A model generated the notes under the pieces. It was not told the DNA's origin. It saw nothing but the letters and a program-made list of their open reading frames with translations, and ran no database searches. Shown here one piece after another: positions 1 through 9,869 of a stretch of 64,000 bases of DNA (position 1 is the stretch's first letter; the number at the start of each line of letters is the position of its first letter). The stretch covers positions 1,798,001 through 1,862,000 of the forward strand of contig OZ241919.1 in assembly GCA_965203835.1 (NCBI GenBank). The letters are read 5' to 3'. The stretch is from CBDCFV01 sp965203835. GTDB taxonomy: Bacteria; Chloroflexota; Dehalococcoidia; Lucifugimonadales; UBA3495. Made by a program: the position numbers and the translations under genes.

Positions 1-275
1 TCCGCGAGTCCTTCGGCCCGACCGTCGAGTTTGAAATGCCCCGGGGCGGCATGTACCTGTGGGTCAGGCTCCCTTCGGGAGTGGATTCACGCAAACTGGC
101 CGCTCCGGCGCTCAGGGAAGGCATCGCCTTCAATCCGGGGCCGGACTGGTCCGCCGACCCGGACGCCGCCGCCCGCTACATCCGCCTCTGCTTTGCCCTA
201 CCCTCGGAAAACGAGATATGGGAAGGGGTGGAAAAACTGGCGGAAGTGTTCCGGCGGGAGGGGGCGGTGGGATGA
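1..275 (+). CDS. PLP-dependent aminotransferase, C-terminal fragment
   Basis: This is the last ~90 codons of a gene that begins before the window. The reading frame is open from base 3 to a TGA at 273-275. The residues PRGGMYLWVRLP followed by a GIAFNPGPDW-like segment and a final RLCFALPSENEI stretch are the C-terminal small domain of fold-type I aminotransferases of the 2-aminoadipate / MocR-like group, where the Gly-Gly-Met-Tyr/Phe-Leu-Trp strand lines the substrate pocket. The lysine that binds PLP lies upstream and is not visible, so the substrate cannot be assigned. An antitoxin remnant on the other strand starts 18 bases downstream. Confidence 0.8.
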   Translation, partial: RESFGPTVEFEMPRGGMYLWVRLPSGVDSRKLAAPALREGIAFNPGPDWSADPDAAARYIRLCFALPSENEIWEGVEKLAEVFRREGAVG

Positions 276-293
276 GGTTCGAAAAAGATTGCT

Positions 294-473
294 CTAGTCC
301 AGATCAAGGCGATCCTTCACTTCTTCAGCGGTATATACTGCCTCTGCACCTCTACGGATACGTTCCATAACCGGGTGAACCAGATTGTAGTCCTCCATGT
401 CTTCCATTCCCTTTTCTATGGCTTCCGACAGGTATAATACCTAGAGCGTCCAATCTCCTTTATCAGTGCATCC
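294..473 (-). pseudogene. RelB-like antitoxin remnant, frameshifted
   Basis: On the minus strand the last ~50 codons read as YLSEAIEKGMEDMEDY, then VMERIRRG, then VYTAEEVKDRL, ending in TAG at 294-296. This matches the intact antitoxin at 5700-5927 (YLQESIERGLEDVEDY, then LERVRKG, then VYSSEEVKAYLGL). The upstream part (DALIKEIGRSR) is in another frame and a stop blocks any start codon, so the gene is broken and truncated. It lies just downstream, on the same strand, of the nuclease-like gene at 500-1063. In the paralogous locus at 1412-2092 the same two parts are fused in one frame. Confidence 0.65.
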
Positions 474-499
474 CGCTAATGCTCAGTTTCGGGCTTCGA

Positions 500-1063
500 C
501 TAACTATGAGTTCGCAATGGTAATGCGTCTACAGCAGCATCTACTGCCTGCAACAAGTCATCGTAGCTCGTTTCTGGCGCAAGCTTCTTGAGTGGATTAA
601 GACTAATGCTTTTTTGGATGGGTAGTTTATATTCGGGCACTACGAAAAACCGCCACTGGCCAGGATTGCGGTGGTCCGCGTGGGGGTTAGACTCCGGGTG
701 CCAGGCAAACACGTAAATGTCTGCGTATCGCGCCTTTCCCGTGTGCCACCTTGACTCATAGTCCCAATAACCGTCCCGCTGAGCAATGTCGAATTTGCCT
801 CGTGCAGTTTGAATGGCGTCAGGGCTCCACGACTGAGTTGCCGCTGACTGCTTGATCTCTAGCCTGATACCATCATCCCTTTCCAAGTCCCACGGGGCCC
901 AGTCCCAATAGCGGCTTACCAAGCACCAAGATTCGCCGAGGGCAAGGGCAATCATAGCTTCAACGTAATCCGCCCGATGAGTATTGTTTATCAAGCGTTT
1001 TTGATAGTGGGCTTTAACGACTTCGTCAATGATTTTCTCATATCTGGAATTTTCCATATTCAT
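500..1063 (-). CDS. putative PD-(D/E)XK-like nuclease, paralogue 1
   Basis: About 187 residues, not assigned to a named family. It shares with the gene at 1412-2092 a WDLE(R/N)DD segment, a strand with x(I/V)KQ, an IYVFAWHPES segment and a DHR..(N/G)QWRF segment. A loop with Asp followed by a strand ending Glu-Ile-Lys-Gln (around residues 85-100) is the layout of a PD-(D/E)XK active site, but this is inference from pattern only. The start was placed at ATG 1063; GTG 1066 is an alternative. An antitoxin remnant follows downstream on the same strand, so the gene may once have been half of a TA-like pair. Confidence 0.6.
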   Translation of the reverse strand: MNMENSRYEKIIDEVVKAHYQKRLINNTHRADYVEAMIALALGESWCLVSRYWDWAPWDLERDDGIRLEIKQSAATQSWSPDAIQTARGKFDIAQRDGYWDYESRWHTGKARYADIYVFAWHPESNPHADHRNPGQWRFFVVPEYKLPIQKSISLNPLKKLAPETSYDDLLQAVDAAVDALPLRTHS

Positions 1064-1074
1064 CACTTCAGTTC

Positions 1075-1105
1075 ATCAAAAGGTCCCCGGATATGCTCCG
1101 GGGCC
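1075..1105 (-). terminator. Rho-independent terminator after the tRNA-fMet 3' remnant
   Basis: On the minus strand a GC stem (GGCCCCGGA / TCCGGGGACC, loop GCATA) is followed by TTTTGATG. It sits just beyond the tRNA-fMet 3' remnant at 1125-1168, as the terminator at 5995-6029 sits beyond the complete tRNA. The tRNA remnant and its terminator therefore look copied together. Confidence 0.65.
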
Positions 1106-1124
1106 TCGTTGAATCTCAAATATT

Positions 1125-1168
1125 TGGTAGTGGGGGTTGGACTCGAAGCAACGACCTTCGGGTTATGA
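1125..1168 (-). repeat. tRNA-fMet 3'-half remnant, copy A
   Basis: These 44 bases match the 3' half of the tRNA-fMet gene (CCA end through T-arm and variable loop into the anticodon) with 3 mismatches, then diverge. The 5' half is missing, so this is not a working tRNA. The stop codon of the decayed toxin at 1163-1428 is made by the CATAA of the former anticodon loop, so the TA module joins the tRNA fragment directly. Copy B at 5425-5455 has the same junction. Confidence 0.85.
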
Positions 1169-1428
1169 ACGATATATTTGGTCGCGGTGTCCAACTCTCA
1201 CCACCAAGACACGCAAAACCTCGTCCTGAATGTCGCAGATGACACGATAATCTCCTACCCGGTAATGCCAGTGCCCGGCCCATGTTCCAGTCAGAGCCTG
1301 GCCTCTTTGGCGAGGATCCTCCAACAGGCAACCTGGTCCATGTAATCTGCGATACGCCGTGCGACCGGGCGGTCAAGATTCCGAAGTTGTCGCCGAGCCC
1401 TCCTACCATACTCAACAGTCCAGACCAA
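1163..1428 (-). pseudogene. RelE-family toxin, frameshifted
   Basis: Two adjacent frames together encode a homologue of the intact toxin at 5450-5716. The N-terminal part reads TVEYGRRARRQLRNLDRP and continues to YMDQVA. The frame then shifts, and the C-terminal part reads EDPRQRG, YRVGDYRVICDIQDEV and VVRVGHRDQIYRS. The likely original TTG start at 1426-1428 overlaps the end of the upstream antitoxin-tailed gene, as in the intact pair. One indel after the YMD(Q/R)VA segment inactivates it. Confidence 0.8.
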
Positions 1429-2092
1429 GGTAGGCGCTTACCTCTTCGGCGGAATAGACCCGCTCCTCGCCTCGGCGGATCCGTTCCATCGCTTCTTCAG
1501 CCAGGCGGCCATCTCTTTCGTCTTGCTCCAACATGACTTGGGCGATGCGGTTAAAGGTTGCGGCCAGTTGGCTGTAGGCTACTGCTTTCAACCCTATGTT
1601 CGCCGCCAGTGCCTCCAGCCGTTTCAGAGAGATGCTCTGGGTTTTTCGCTCAAAGACCGGTTCTGGCAGTTCGTCCTCCGGCATTACGCAGAACCGCCAC
1701 TGGTTGGCATCGCGGTGGTCGGCAACATCCGGGTCACTCTCCGGGTGCCAAGCGAACACGTAGATATGGGTCTGGCGTCCCTTTGTCCCAGGGTGTATGT
1801 CAAACGAGATGTCGCGTGACTTACCCGGATTTTTCCCATTGGAGCCGGCCGGCAACGCCGCCCACTGCTTTACTTGCAGGTATACGTAATCGTCATTTTC
1901 CAAGTCCCAGGGATCCTCTTCCCCGGAAGATCGCCAGCCGGCTTTGGGAGCGCTGTCACTCAACGCAGAGTAGATCAGGCCCTCGACATAGATTTCCCGC
2001 AAGGCATCTGGCATCAGCCGCCGTCCGCAGACTCGCCCGGCGATGTACTTCGCTATGCTCTCGTGCAGTTGGTTGCTCATATCGTTGTCCAT
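1412..2092 (-). CDS. nuclease-like protein fused to a RelB-type antitoxin tail
   Basis: The protein has ~226 residues. The first ~150 are homologous to the protein at 500-1063 (PWDLENDD, LQVKQ, IYVFAWHPESDPD, ANQWRF). The last ~30 (AMERIRRGEERVYSAEEVSA, then YLGLDC) match the C-terminal toxin-neutralising tail of the antitoxin at 5700-5927. Where paralogue 1 has E in ExKQ this one has Q, which might reduce catalysis if the motif is an active site. A frameshifted RelE toxin overlaps its 3' end. So a TA antitoxin tail has been joined to a nuclease-like domain. The start at ATG 2092 has a weak AAAGGA just before it; ATG 2125 is also possible. Confidence 0.6.
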   Translation of the reverse strand: MDNDMSNQLHESIAKYIAGRVCGRRLMPDALREIYVEGLIYSALSDSAPKAGWRSSGEEDPWDLENDDYVYLQVKQWAALPAGSNGKNPGKSRDISFDIHPGTKGRQTHIYVFAWHPESDPDVADHRDANQWRFCVMPEDELPEPVFERKTQSISLKRLEALAANIGLKAVAYSQLAATFNRIAQVMLEQDERDGRLAEEAMERIRRGEERVYSAEEVSAYLGLDC

Positions 2093-2189
2093 GTTCCTTT
2101 CATAGTCACCGCCACATGCATCCATTCTACTGGTTGATGCAACCGAGGACAGGGCATTCCAGTACCGGCAACGATGGTATCATGGGGCA

Positions 2190-2420
2190 ATGCTGCCAAA
2201 GGGTACTACGGAGGCGTCGAAATTGAGTTGCGTCTACAGCGCGGTAATCAAGCAAAGCGGCGGCTGGTGGATCGGATGGGTACGAGAAGTGGCCGGGGTG
2301 AACGCCCAAGCCCGAACTCGCGAGGAACTGCTGGATGACTTGAGCGTAGCCCTGAGAGAAGCCCTGGAAATGAATTGCCGGGACGCTGAGGCGGCAACAG
2401 ACCACTGTAAAGGTGAATAG
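2190..2420 (+). CDS. HicB-like antitoxin protein
   Basis: 76 residues with a short beta-beta-alpha pattern (YSAVIKQSGGWWIGWVRE, then an A-R-T-R-EELLDDLSVALREALE helix), as in HicB-family partial-RNase-H folds. No HicA toxin is next to it. A small aspartic protease gene starts 3 bases downstream, which suggests one transcript. It may be an orphan antitoxin or a stand-alone HicB-fold protein. The family call rests on residue pattern only. Confidence 0.55.
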   Translation: MLPKGTTEASKLSCVYSAVIKQSGGWWIGWVREVAGVNAQARTREELLDDLSVALREALEMNCRDAEAATDHCKGE

Positions 2421-2422
2421 AG

Positions 2423-2779
2423 GTGGGAATTTTCAGCGTTCCAATAGCGATAGGAGACCCGGATAGACGGCGCTGGATGATGATGGACGCTATGGTTGAC
2501 ACTGGCGCGTCCATAACCTCAGCTCCGGCGTCGGTGTTGCGAGAGCTTGGGGTGGAGCCGATAGACCGGCAGAGGTTTGAGTTCGGTCAAGGTGAGACAC
2601 GAACGATGGACATAGGCCAGACATGGTTGCGGGTAGAGGGCAAGGAGAGGATTACCTTAGTCCTGTTCAACGAGGAAAACACGCAGCCCCTGCTGGGCGC
2701 ATTGGCGTTGGAGAGCCTTTTCATGGGGGTTGACCCGGTGGGGCAAAAATTGGTTCCGGTGGATGGGTTCATAGGGTAG
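2423..2779 (+). CDS. retropepsin-like clan AA aspartic protease
   Basis: 118 residues, the size of one retropepsin-type protomer. The hallmark VDTGAS motif is at about residues 27-32, with strands and a final GALALESLF-x-VDP segment typical of bacterial single-domain aspartic proteases that act as dimers. The second catalytic Asp would come from the partner subunit. It starts at GTG 2423 immediately after the HicB-like gene. A paralogue with VDTGST lies at 36744-37100. The substrate is unknown. Confidence 0.7.
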   Translation: MGIFSVPIAIGDPDRRRWMMMDAMVDTGASITSAPASVLRELGVEPIDRQRFEFGQGETRTMDIGQTWLRVEGKERITLVLFNEENTQPLLGALALESLFMGVDPVGQKLVPVDGFIG

Positions 2780-2783
2780 CTTT

Positions 2784-4187
2784 TCAGGCGTGGGGTGGCC
2801 GCATGTTATGCCATGGAGTGGCCTGTTCAAAGGCATGGGCCACCTTCAACACCGTCTCTTCGGCAAACGGCCGGCCTCCGATCTGCAGTCCAATGGGCAG
2901 ACCCTGGGAGTTGAACCCGCAATTCACCGAGATAGCAGGTGAGTTGGCCAAGTTAAAGGGCCTGGTCATTACCGGGGGCAGGCCTGCGGCCATGGCCTTG
3001 GAAGTAAGCACCGGGTCGTCTTCCAGCATCGGGGCGCACGTCTTGGACGTGGGAAGAATGAGAACATCGTAGCGCTCCAGGGCCTCGTGGACCTGCCGCC
3101 GGACCAACTCTCTTAGCTTCTGAGCCTTGTAATAGGCCTGCGCTGGGAGAAGCCGGCCGGTGAGCAATCCAATCTGGTTGCTATGCCCAAACTCATGAAG
3201 CTGGTGCTCAACCCAGTGCCCGTGGGTCATTGCCGACTCCACGTTTATGAGAGCCGCCGTGATGGTACCGGCATGAACGGTAAGGGGAAGAGATACTTCC
3301 TCCACCGTGGCTCCCAGTTCTCCCATTACGGAACCGGCCCTGACTACCGCGTCTCGAACCTCCGGGTCCACCATATCGCCATGAATGAGCTCATGAATGG
3401 CGCCAACTCGAAGGCCGGTTATGTCTCCATTCAATGCGCTTCGATAATCGGGCACTGGGACGTCCCAGGAATAGGGATCTTTGGGATCGTACCCGGCAAT
3501 GGCGCCCAGGGTGATAGCGGCGTCCTCCACGGTGCGGGAAATCGGGCCTACCTGGTCCATCGACCACGATCCCGGCACGACACCGTACCGGCTGACCCGG
3601 CCCCAACTGGGCCGCAGGCCGACAATACCGCACCAAGCGGCCGGCCGCCGCACCGATCCTCCGGTGTCCTCTCCCAGAGACGTGGCGCACAGGAAAGCGG
3701 CGGTGGCTGAACCGGAGCCGCCACTGGAGCCGCCGGTGAAGCGGTCCAGGTCCCAAGGATTGCGATTGGGGCCGTAGCGTTGCGACGAACCTATGGCGAA
3801 CTCGGTGAGGTTGGTTTTGCCCAACAACACGGCTCCGGCGCTCTTGAGCTTGGCGATTACCGTAGCGTCCTCTTCCGGAAAGAAATCGGCCATCAAGCGC
3901 GAACCAACCGTAGTGCGGATGCCCTTGGTCCATATCTGGTCTTTTACCGCCACGGGAACGCCGTGCATCGGTCCCAGGTAGTTGCCTTGGGAGATTGCCC
4001 GCTCGGCTTCCCGGGCGGACTGGAGCGCCTCTTGGCGACAAACCGTGATATAGGAGTTGAATTGGAAGTTCAAAGCGTCAATACGTTCCAGGTACGACTC
4101 TGTGACCTCCACTGGGGAGACTTCTCTCCGACGGATCAAATCTGAAAGCTCGGCGGTAGAAAGGAAGGGTATGTCTCCTTTTTGCAC
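2784..4187 (-). CDS. amidase signature family hydrolase
   Basis: About 467 residues of an amidase-signature enzyme (amide bond hydrolysis, or GatA-like). The Ser-cisSer-Lys triad is visible: lysine in VPVAVKDQIW, the Gly/Ser-rich loop FTGGSSGGSGSA, and the nucleophile loop GEDTGGSVRRPAAW, near the usual DTGGS(I/V)R.PA. No GatB or GatC gene is nearby, so a catabolic amidase is more likely than a tRNA amidotransferase. The GTG start at 4187 was chosen because AGGA lies 6 bases before it and the upstream open frame does not look like family sequence. Confidence 0.8.
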   Translation of the reverse strand: MQKGDIPFLSTAELSDLIRRREVSPVEVTESYLERIDALNFQFNSYITVCRQEALQSAREAERAISQGNYLGPMHGVPVAVKDQIWTKGIRTTVGSRLMADFFPEEDATVIAKLKSAGAVLLGKTNLTEFAIGSSQRYGPNRNPWDLDRFTGGSSGGSGSATAAFLCATSLGEDTGGSVRRPAAWCGIVGLRPSWGRVSRYGVVPGSWSMDQVGPISRTVEDAAITLGAIAGYDPKDPYSWDVPVPDYRSALNGDITGLRVGAIHELIHGDMVDPEVRDAVVRAGSVMGELGATVEEVSLPLTVHAGTITAALINVESAMTHGHWVEHQLHEFGHSNQIGLLTGRLLPAQAYYKAQKLRELVRRQVHEALERYDVLILPTSKTCAPMLEDDPVLTSKAMAAGLPPVMTRPFNLANSPAISVNCGFNSQGLPIGLQIGGRPFAEETVLKVAHAFEQATPWHNMRPPHA

Positions 4188-4328
4188 AGGAATTCCTCGC
4201 TTCTTGGAACCAACGGGGCCTCGCCAAGCTTGGGCCATCGGCGCCGTTGGTTTCAATGTGATTTTATATCGCTGACGCTGGGCCGCCAGCGTCAAGCGTC
4301 CTCATACCCGCCCGGTGAGCGCCGTTAG

Positions 4329-5387
4329 TTACCGAAAGCGGGGAGCAACCTCTTCCGCGAAAAGGCGGGCGGAGGTATCCAGAAGCTCAGTGGATATGTT
4401 GCCTCCCACGTTTGGCTCCATGATAACGCCCGAAAGACCCAGCAAATCGCGCCAGTCGGCTATGCGTTCGGATACGGCCTCGGGAGTGCCGTAGATGAGC
4501 CGGTCTTCCAAGGCGTCTTCGTAGGTCAAATTCGCCAACGCCGCAGCCCGTTGGACCCGGCGTTCACCGCCGAAGGAGGTCGCGGTCTGGATCAGTCCTT
4601 GGCGGATCCGGTCGTAGTAGTTCATGGTGCTTTCGTAAGGCTCGGACACGGCGCGGCGCATATCCTCCGCAACGTAGATGCCAACGCGCAGGACCACGTC
4701 GCCTTCACCCGGATGGCCGGCCTCGCGCCACGCGTCCCGGTACTCCGAGACGGCCTCGGCCAAGTCCGAGATAGCGGAGCCTCCCAAGCCGGCGAATATA
4801 GGCAGACCCAGTTCACCCATGGCGGCGAAGGTTTCGCGAGTGGATGCGGCGTAGCGAAGGGGAGGATAGGGCTGCTGGTGCGGTTTGGGAATGACGCACA
4901 CGTCATTGAAGTTATAGTACTCCCCTTGGTAGGAAAACCGCTCCTCCGTCCAAGCCAGCTTCATGACCTGGAAATACTCCATGAACCGCTCCCTGCTCTC
5001 CGAGTAGGGGATGTCGTAACCGTCATAGGCCCAAGGGAACCCGCTGCGGCCGATACCCAGGTCCAGCCTCCCTTGGCTGATGTTGTCGATGGTCGCGACT
5101 TCCTCGGCCATCCGAACCGGGTGGCCCAGCGGAAGCACCAATACGGCGGTCCCCACGCGGATCCGGTCGGTCTTGGCGGCGATGGCGGTAGCGAAGATGA
5201 GGGGCGAGGCCACAACAGAAGGGATGGCCCGGCCGCTGCTGGGGGGCGCGAAGTGCCGCTCAGCCAGCCACACCCCGTCAAAACCCCACTTCTCAGCGTT
5301 GTCGGCGGTGGCGAAGGCCTCCTCAAACGCCTCGCCCTGAGTGCGCCCCTCCCGATAGTCGCACTCCATCATCAGTCCGAATTTCAT
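4329..5387 (-). CDS. luciferase-like FMN-dependent monooxygenase
   Basis: 352 residues of the bacterial luciferase / LLM class (TIM barrel using reduced flavin and O2). Family features visible are the start MKFGLMMECDYREG, GVWLAERHF, the strand RIRVGTAVLVLPLGHP and the block RLDLGIGRSG. It is closely similar to the plus-strand protein at 47235-48317. The ATG at 5387 is preceded by AAGGAG. No flavin reductase gene is adjacent. The substrate is unknown; these families are expanded in SAR202-type Chloroflexota (established knowledge), where they are thought to attack recalcitrant organic matter. Confidence 0.85.
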   Translation of the reverse strand: MKFGLMMECDYREGRTQGEAFEEAFATADNAEKWGFDGVWLAERHFAPPSSGRAIPSVVASPLIFATAIAAKTDRIRVGTAVLVLPLGHPVRMAEEVATIDNISQGRLDLGIGRSGFPWAYDGYDIPYSESRERFMEYFQVMKLAWTEERFSYQGEYYNFNDVCVIPKPHQQPYPPLRYAASTRETFAAMGELGLPIFAGLGGSAISDLAEAVSEYRDAWREAGHPGEGDVVLRVGIYVAEDMRRAVSEPYESTMNYYDRIRQGLIQTATSFGGERRVQRAAALANLTYEDALEDRLIYGTPEAVSERIADWRDLLGLSGVIMEPNVGGNISTELLDTSARLFAEEVAPRFR

Positions 5388-5424
5388 GATTTACTCCTTC
5401 AGAGCGGGTGGGTAACGCCGGGGG

Positions 5425-5455
5425 TGGATTCGAACCAACGACCTTCGGGTTATGA
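5425..5455 (-). repeat. tRNA-fMet 3'-half remnant, copy B
   Basis: These 31 bases are identical to 6059-6089 inside the tRNA-fMet gene (T-loop, variable loop and anticodon-side stem). Similarity fades toward the CCA end (5412-5424) and stops at the anticodon. As in copy A, the anticodon-loop CATAA supplies the stop codon of the adjacent RelE toxin. There is no terminator beyond it; the ribosome-binding site of the monooxygenase gene follows instead. Confidence 0.85.
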
Positions 5456-5716
5456 ACGATATATTTGATCGCGGTGCCCGACTCGCACTACCAAGACTTG
5501 CAAAATCCGGTCCTGAATTTCGCAGATAACACGATAATCTCCCACCCGGTACCTCCACCGCCCTCCGAGATTCCCACCCAGTCGTTCGCCTCTGTCACGT
5601 GGGTCTTCCAGTGCCGCGACACGATCCATGTAAATGACGATACGACGGGCGATTTGCTGATCAAGCCGCCGGAGTTGGTCTCTCGCCGTGTCGTTGAATT
5701 CAACCCTCCAAGCCAA
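5450..5716 (-). CDS. RelE/ParE-family toxin
   Basis: 88 residues with the RelE pattern: WRVEFNDTARDQLRRLD, an Ile/Arg-rich helix, GGRWRYRVGDYRVICEI and a final VVRVGHRDQIYR. Known family members cut mRNA on the ribosome or poison gyrase. It starts at TTG 5716, 17 bases inside the antitoxin gene, so the two are translationally coupled. The key basic residues of the last strand are present, so the toxin looks intact. Its TAA stop comes from tRNA-derived sequence. Confidence 0.85.
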   Translation of the reverse strand: MAWRVEFNDTARDQLRRLDQQIARRIVIYMDRVAALEDPRDRGERLGGNLGGRWRYRVGDYRVICEIQDRILQVLVVRVGHRDQIYRS

Positions 5717-5927
5717 GGTAAGCCTTTACTTCCTCCGATGAGTAGACGCGCTCTTTTCCCTTGCGGACACGTTCAAGGGCCATAGTAGCCAGGTAATAAT
5801 CCTCTACGTCCTCCAGTCCGCGCTCGATACTCTCCTGTAGATAATATTCCTTAGTGCGCCCGGCCTGCTTTACCAAGTCGGAAAGCCGTCGCTCGATCTC
5901 AGGAGTCAAATTAATGGTAATCGCCAT
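5700..5927 (-). CDS. RelB/ribbon-helix-helix antitoxin
   Basis: 75 residues. The N-terminal MAITINLTPEIERRL is a ribbon-helix-helix DNA-binding strand-helix, followed by YYLQESIERGLEDVEDY and the toxin-binding tail VYSSEEVKAYLGLEG. It overlaps the RelE gene in the usual antitoxin-toxin order. ATG 5927 was chosen because the RHH strand begins there. Two other loci in this island (294-473 and the 3' end of 1412-2092) carry the same tail. Confidence 0.85.
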   Translation of the reverse strand: MAITINLTPEIERRLSDLVKQAGRTKEYYLQESIERGLEDVEDYYLATMALERVRKGKERVYSSEEVKAYLGLEG

Positions 5928-5994
5928 CGCATACCCCCTTCCTGAAGGGATCAATCCGAATCCAGATTATTGTAACATTCCTGATGGAGAGATC

Positions 5995-6029
5995 GAAAAA
6001 ACGAAAGCCCCCGGAGCATATCCGGGGGC
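5995..6029 (-). terminator. Rho-independent terminator of tRNA-fMet
   Basis: On the minus strand GCCCCCGGA / TCCGGGGGC forms a strong stem with a TATGC loop, followed by TTTCGTTTTTT. It lies 17 bases after the tRNA CCA end and would end the 23S-tRNA transcript. Confidence 0.85.
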
Positions 6030-6045
6030 CTATCTAGTCTTAATT

Positions 6046-6120
6046 TGGTAGCGGGGGTTGGATTCGAACCAACGACCTTCGGGTTATGAGCCCGACGAGC
6101 TGCCACTGCTCCACCCCGCG
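6046..6120 (-). tRNA. initiator tRNA-fMet (CAT)
   Basis: A 75-base cloverleaf including an encoded CCA. The CAT anticodon is at 6086-6088. Two initiator hallmarks are visible: a mismatch at the end of the acceptor stem (C1 opposite U72) and three consecutive G-C pairs in the anticodon stem (GGG/CCC). It sits 60 bases after the 23S gene on the same strand and is probably co-transcribed. Its 3' half is duplicated at 1125-1168 and 5425-5455. Confidence 0.93.
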
Positions 6121-6129
6121 ACGGGAAGC

Positions 6130-6180
6130 GAAAAGAACAAGAAGCTGGAGTTGCGAATCAGTTTGAAGCTCTTGGCATGG

Positions 6181-6182
<2 letters not shown>
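6130..6182 (-). other. 23S rRNA trailer half of the processing stem
   Basis: The trailer copy of AGTTTGAAG-x-TC-x-TGG and of AAAAGAA-x-AAGAAG pairs with matching leader sequence at 9262-9345. The paired ends would form a long RNase III-type processing stem closing the 23S precursor. Confidence 0.65.
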
Positions 6183-9261
<3,079 letters not shown>

Positions 9262-9268
<7 letters not shown>

Positions 9269-9345
9269 CCCACGCTAGGAACTTCAAACTAATTGTTGCG
9301 TTCTTCGCAGGACTTCCAACTTCTTATTCTTTTGTTAAGGTGCCT
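9262..9345 (-). other. 23S rRNA leader half of the processing stem
   Basis: This leader segment is nearly complementary to the trailer at 6130-6182 in two blocks: around AGTTTGAAGTTC and around AAAAGAATAAGAAGTTGGA. A ~15-base unpaired bulge on the leader side separates them. Confidence 0.65.
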
Positions 9346-9392
9346 TACGAGAAAACGGCGGCTGGGGGTCACCCAGAGCCGCCGCTCAGGTT
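9346..9392 (-). terminator. terminator-like hairpin in the 23S leader
   Basis: On the minus strand CGGCGGCTCTGGG pairs with CCCAGCCGCCG (8 perfect outer pairs at 9356-9363 and 9377-9384, plus inner CTGGG/CCCAG), followed at once by TTTTCTCG. It lies between the 23S promoter and the 23S 5' end. It would terminate transcription unless read through by rRNA antitermination. Confidence 0.6.
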
Positions 9393-9452
9393 TCCCTCTG
9401 CCGGAATCTTGTCAGGTGATTGACATCAACTGCAAAGCCCTTCCTCTCGTGA

Positions 9453-9488
9453 GTTAACGATTATAGACACCTGCGGGCGGGGCGTCAA
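9453..9488 (-). promoter_or_regulatory. sigma-70-type promoter of the 23S-tRNA unit
   Basis: On the minus strand a TTGACG -35 box (9483-9488), a 17-base spacer and a perfect TATAAT -10 box (9460-9465) predict a start near 9453. This gives a ~185-base leader before the 23S 5' end. It is the strongest promoter match in the window. The remaining bases of the 9271-9608 gap hold only the leader elements listed and the upstream region of the next gene. Confidence 0.85.
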
Positions 9489-9608
9489 TAGGTTTGGGAA
9501 TATGTTCAAAAATTCGTTAAGATAGGGCAGCATTTGAGGAACTGCCCCTTCCATCCTGAAAGAAGAAAAGTTAGTGTACAATTCTGACACTCAGGTCGGG
9601 AGACGATC

Positions 9609-9869
9609 ATGCTGGTTTACAAGGCCATGTTTAAGTACTTGGACAATGGCGTCCACGCAGAGGCGCTGGACTTTCCCGGAGCCATCACTTATGGAACCGA
9701 CTTAGCGGAAGCCCGGCTGTTACTGGCCAGCGCCTTGGTGGACCTGGCCGAAGTTGCCTTGGAAGGGGGCGAATCTTTACCTCGGCCTGATCCAGACTTG
9801 ACCGACCCGGAGGCCGACTTGGAAGAGCCTATATACCTTGGTAGAACAACCAGCAGGAGCCAACCATGA
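9609..9869 (+). CDS. HicB-family antitoxin-like protein
   Basis: 86 residues. The start MLVYKAMFKYLDNGVHAEAL followed by DFPGAITYG, EARLLLASALVDLAE and a proline-rich end DPDLTDPEADLEEP matches short HicB-type proteins common in Chloroflexota and cyanobacteria. GGGAG precedes the ATG. The stop overlaps the start of the GMC oxidoreductase (ATGA), so the two are co-translated, yet no HicA toxin gene is present. A regulatory role for the following operon is possible but is inference. Confidence 0.65.
   Translation: MLVYKAMFKYLDNGVHAEALDFPGAITYGTDLAEARLLLASALVDLAEVALEGGESLPRPDPDLTDPEADLEEPIYLGRTTSRSQP

Noticed and set aside
1116..1415. 99-codon minus-strand hypothetical gene
   Set aside because: It is the third frame of the frameshifted RelE toxin region; homology lies in the two other frames.
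5412..5455. Second tRNA-fMet gene
   Set aside because: Only the 3' half is present; acceptor 5' strand and D-arm are missing.
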